From: Zhengitettix transpicula
Taxonomy: Eukaryota > Arthropoda > Insecta > Orthoptera > Tetrigidae
DNA length: 64,000 nt
Reading direction: 5' to 3'
Assembly: GCA_037074705.1 (NCBI GenBank)
Contig: CM073596.1
Coordinates: 26,448,001 to 26,512,000, forward strand
How positions within the stretch are numbered: the first letter of the stretch is position 1; each line of letters starts with the position of its first letter. Both the position numbers and the translations under genes were made by a program. Positions 63,189 through 64,000 of the stretch are shown here, in pieces. The notes under the pieces are model-generated. The model saw nothing but the letters and a program-made list of their open reading frames with translations, did no database searches and had not been told where the DNA came from.

Positions 63189-63223
63189 CACCTGACGAAA
63201 GCAACAAAGATTGCTAACACATC
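63189..63223 (+). repeat. Hammerhead-like motif, partly decayed
   Basis: ACCTGACGAA, then AGCAA-CAAAGA-TTGCT, a perfect five-pair stem II, then AACACATCG where GAAAC is expected. Followed by GGTATTTAATTTTGTC, the tail seen at the left edge and at 18 kb. It lies 200 bp from, and opposite in orientation to, the motif at 62959, so the two diverge outward as an inverted pair. Confidence 0.5.
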
Positions 63224-64000
63224 GTACGGTATTTAATTTTGTCTATTAATTGGCTACTTTTTTATTTAATCAATATTTGTCCTTTTTTATTTTCAATTTA
63301 TTCGATGCATTCATAATTTGAGTCCATTTTAATCCAGTAAAATACGTATCTGTCTTACAGTAATTCTGAAATACGTTTTGATACGAATCTACGGTCGAAG
63401 TAGGCCCAAATGTTTTATTTATTTGACAATGTAGGCCGTAATATTCTCAAATTTTCAAACAAAATTTAATACATTAAGACTCGATATTATAAAAAAGTAA
63501 TGCTGCTCCACGAATTATTACATAATATTTATGATTAGCGAAATTAGTGTGTGGCTCGTCGTGACTTATGATTAAATAAATATTGTCCATTAATATTTTT
63601 TTATGTCTACTGTTGTCCCATTAATGGGTTACAGTTTCTAAATTTCAATATAACTCTATATTACCAGAACTATTACCGAATTTAATATCCTCCAGACTTT
63701 CATGACACGTTTGGCCGTTATGTTGACGTAAAAATGAGACAAAAACAATTCATTTTTCTGATTCTTTGATTAATTTTTTCAAAATATGTTCTCCCTTTTA
63801 TTCACAAAAAAGCGACATAGAAAACACGAAAAAAACTACCAATGAATTCATATAAGAACAGAAGTGCTCCTGGCCAACTGACCCGGATAGCATTTTAAGT
63901 ATACTGGTATAAGTATTGAGGGGTAAAGGAATACGCCCTTGTGGAACCACCGAAAATAATTTAATGAGCTTGGAGAGAAAGGAGAAAGCAGATTTGCATT
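63224..64000. other. AT-rich non-coding stretch with a repeat remnant
   Basis: 63600-63690 (CCATTAATGGGTTACAGTTTC onward) resembles the sequence at 32820-32890 just before the left direct repeat. It is probably another decayed copy of that family. Nothing else seen. Confidence 0.4.

Overview
This is a strongly AT-rich, gene-poor stretch of an animal nuclear genome, most likely an arthropod and probably an insect. The evidence is microsatellites, tRNA-derived SINE pieces, decayed non-LTR and Penelope-like retroelements, and isolated short coding stretches that end at consensus GT splice donors. Nothing resembles bacterial or organellar gene organisation. A cockroach or termite source would fit the repeat style, but that is an impression and not a demonstrated assignment.

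Hardly any protein-coding sequence is visible. Three short ATG-led stretches look like first coding exons: one on the plus strand at 5.5 kb and two on the minus strand at 17.1 kb and 58.3 kb. Each ends at a good splice donor, and all three end in phase 1. The two minus-strand exons lie in local GC/CpG-richer patches, both end CAA-G|GT, and could be alternative first exons of one large gene running leftwards out of the window. I do not recognise the proteins. Most other open frames are short, often lack ATG and look like chance.

The rest is repeats. The clearest is a broken Penelope-like element on the minus strand at 26.6-27.6 kb, with a reverse-transcriptase end containing CFRKPT and a GIY-YIG-type segment containing CGKCYIGQTKRAL. 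Scattered through the window on both strands are about fifteen short motifs resembling hammerhead ribozyme cores: CTGANGA, a short hairpin, then GAAAC. Such ribozymes are known from Penelope-like elements, retrozymes and some insect satellites. Several here lie inside long inverted repeats, including a perfect 57-bp palindrome at 12.4 kb, and one region (10.3-10.8 kb) has two in tandem.

Other repeats are two fragments of one LINE reverse transcriptase (14.2 and 15.8 kb), an 860-bp foldback element (31.5-32.3 kb), direct repeats at 32.9 and 34.2 kb, a dispersed repeat with copies at 2.2, 49.7 and 52.0 kb (the first holding a G-rich minisatellite), a complete tRNA-like SINE head at 54.8 kb and a 3' tRNA-like half at 13.2 kb. 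Repeat boundaries are approximate because they were aligned by eye.
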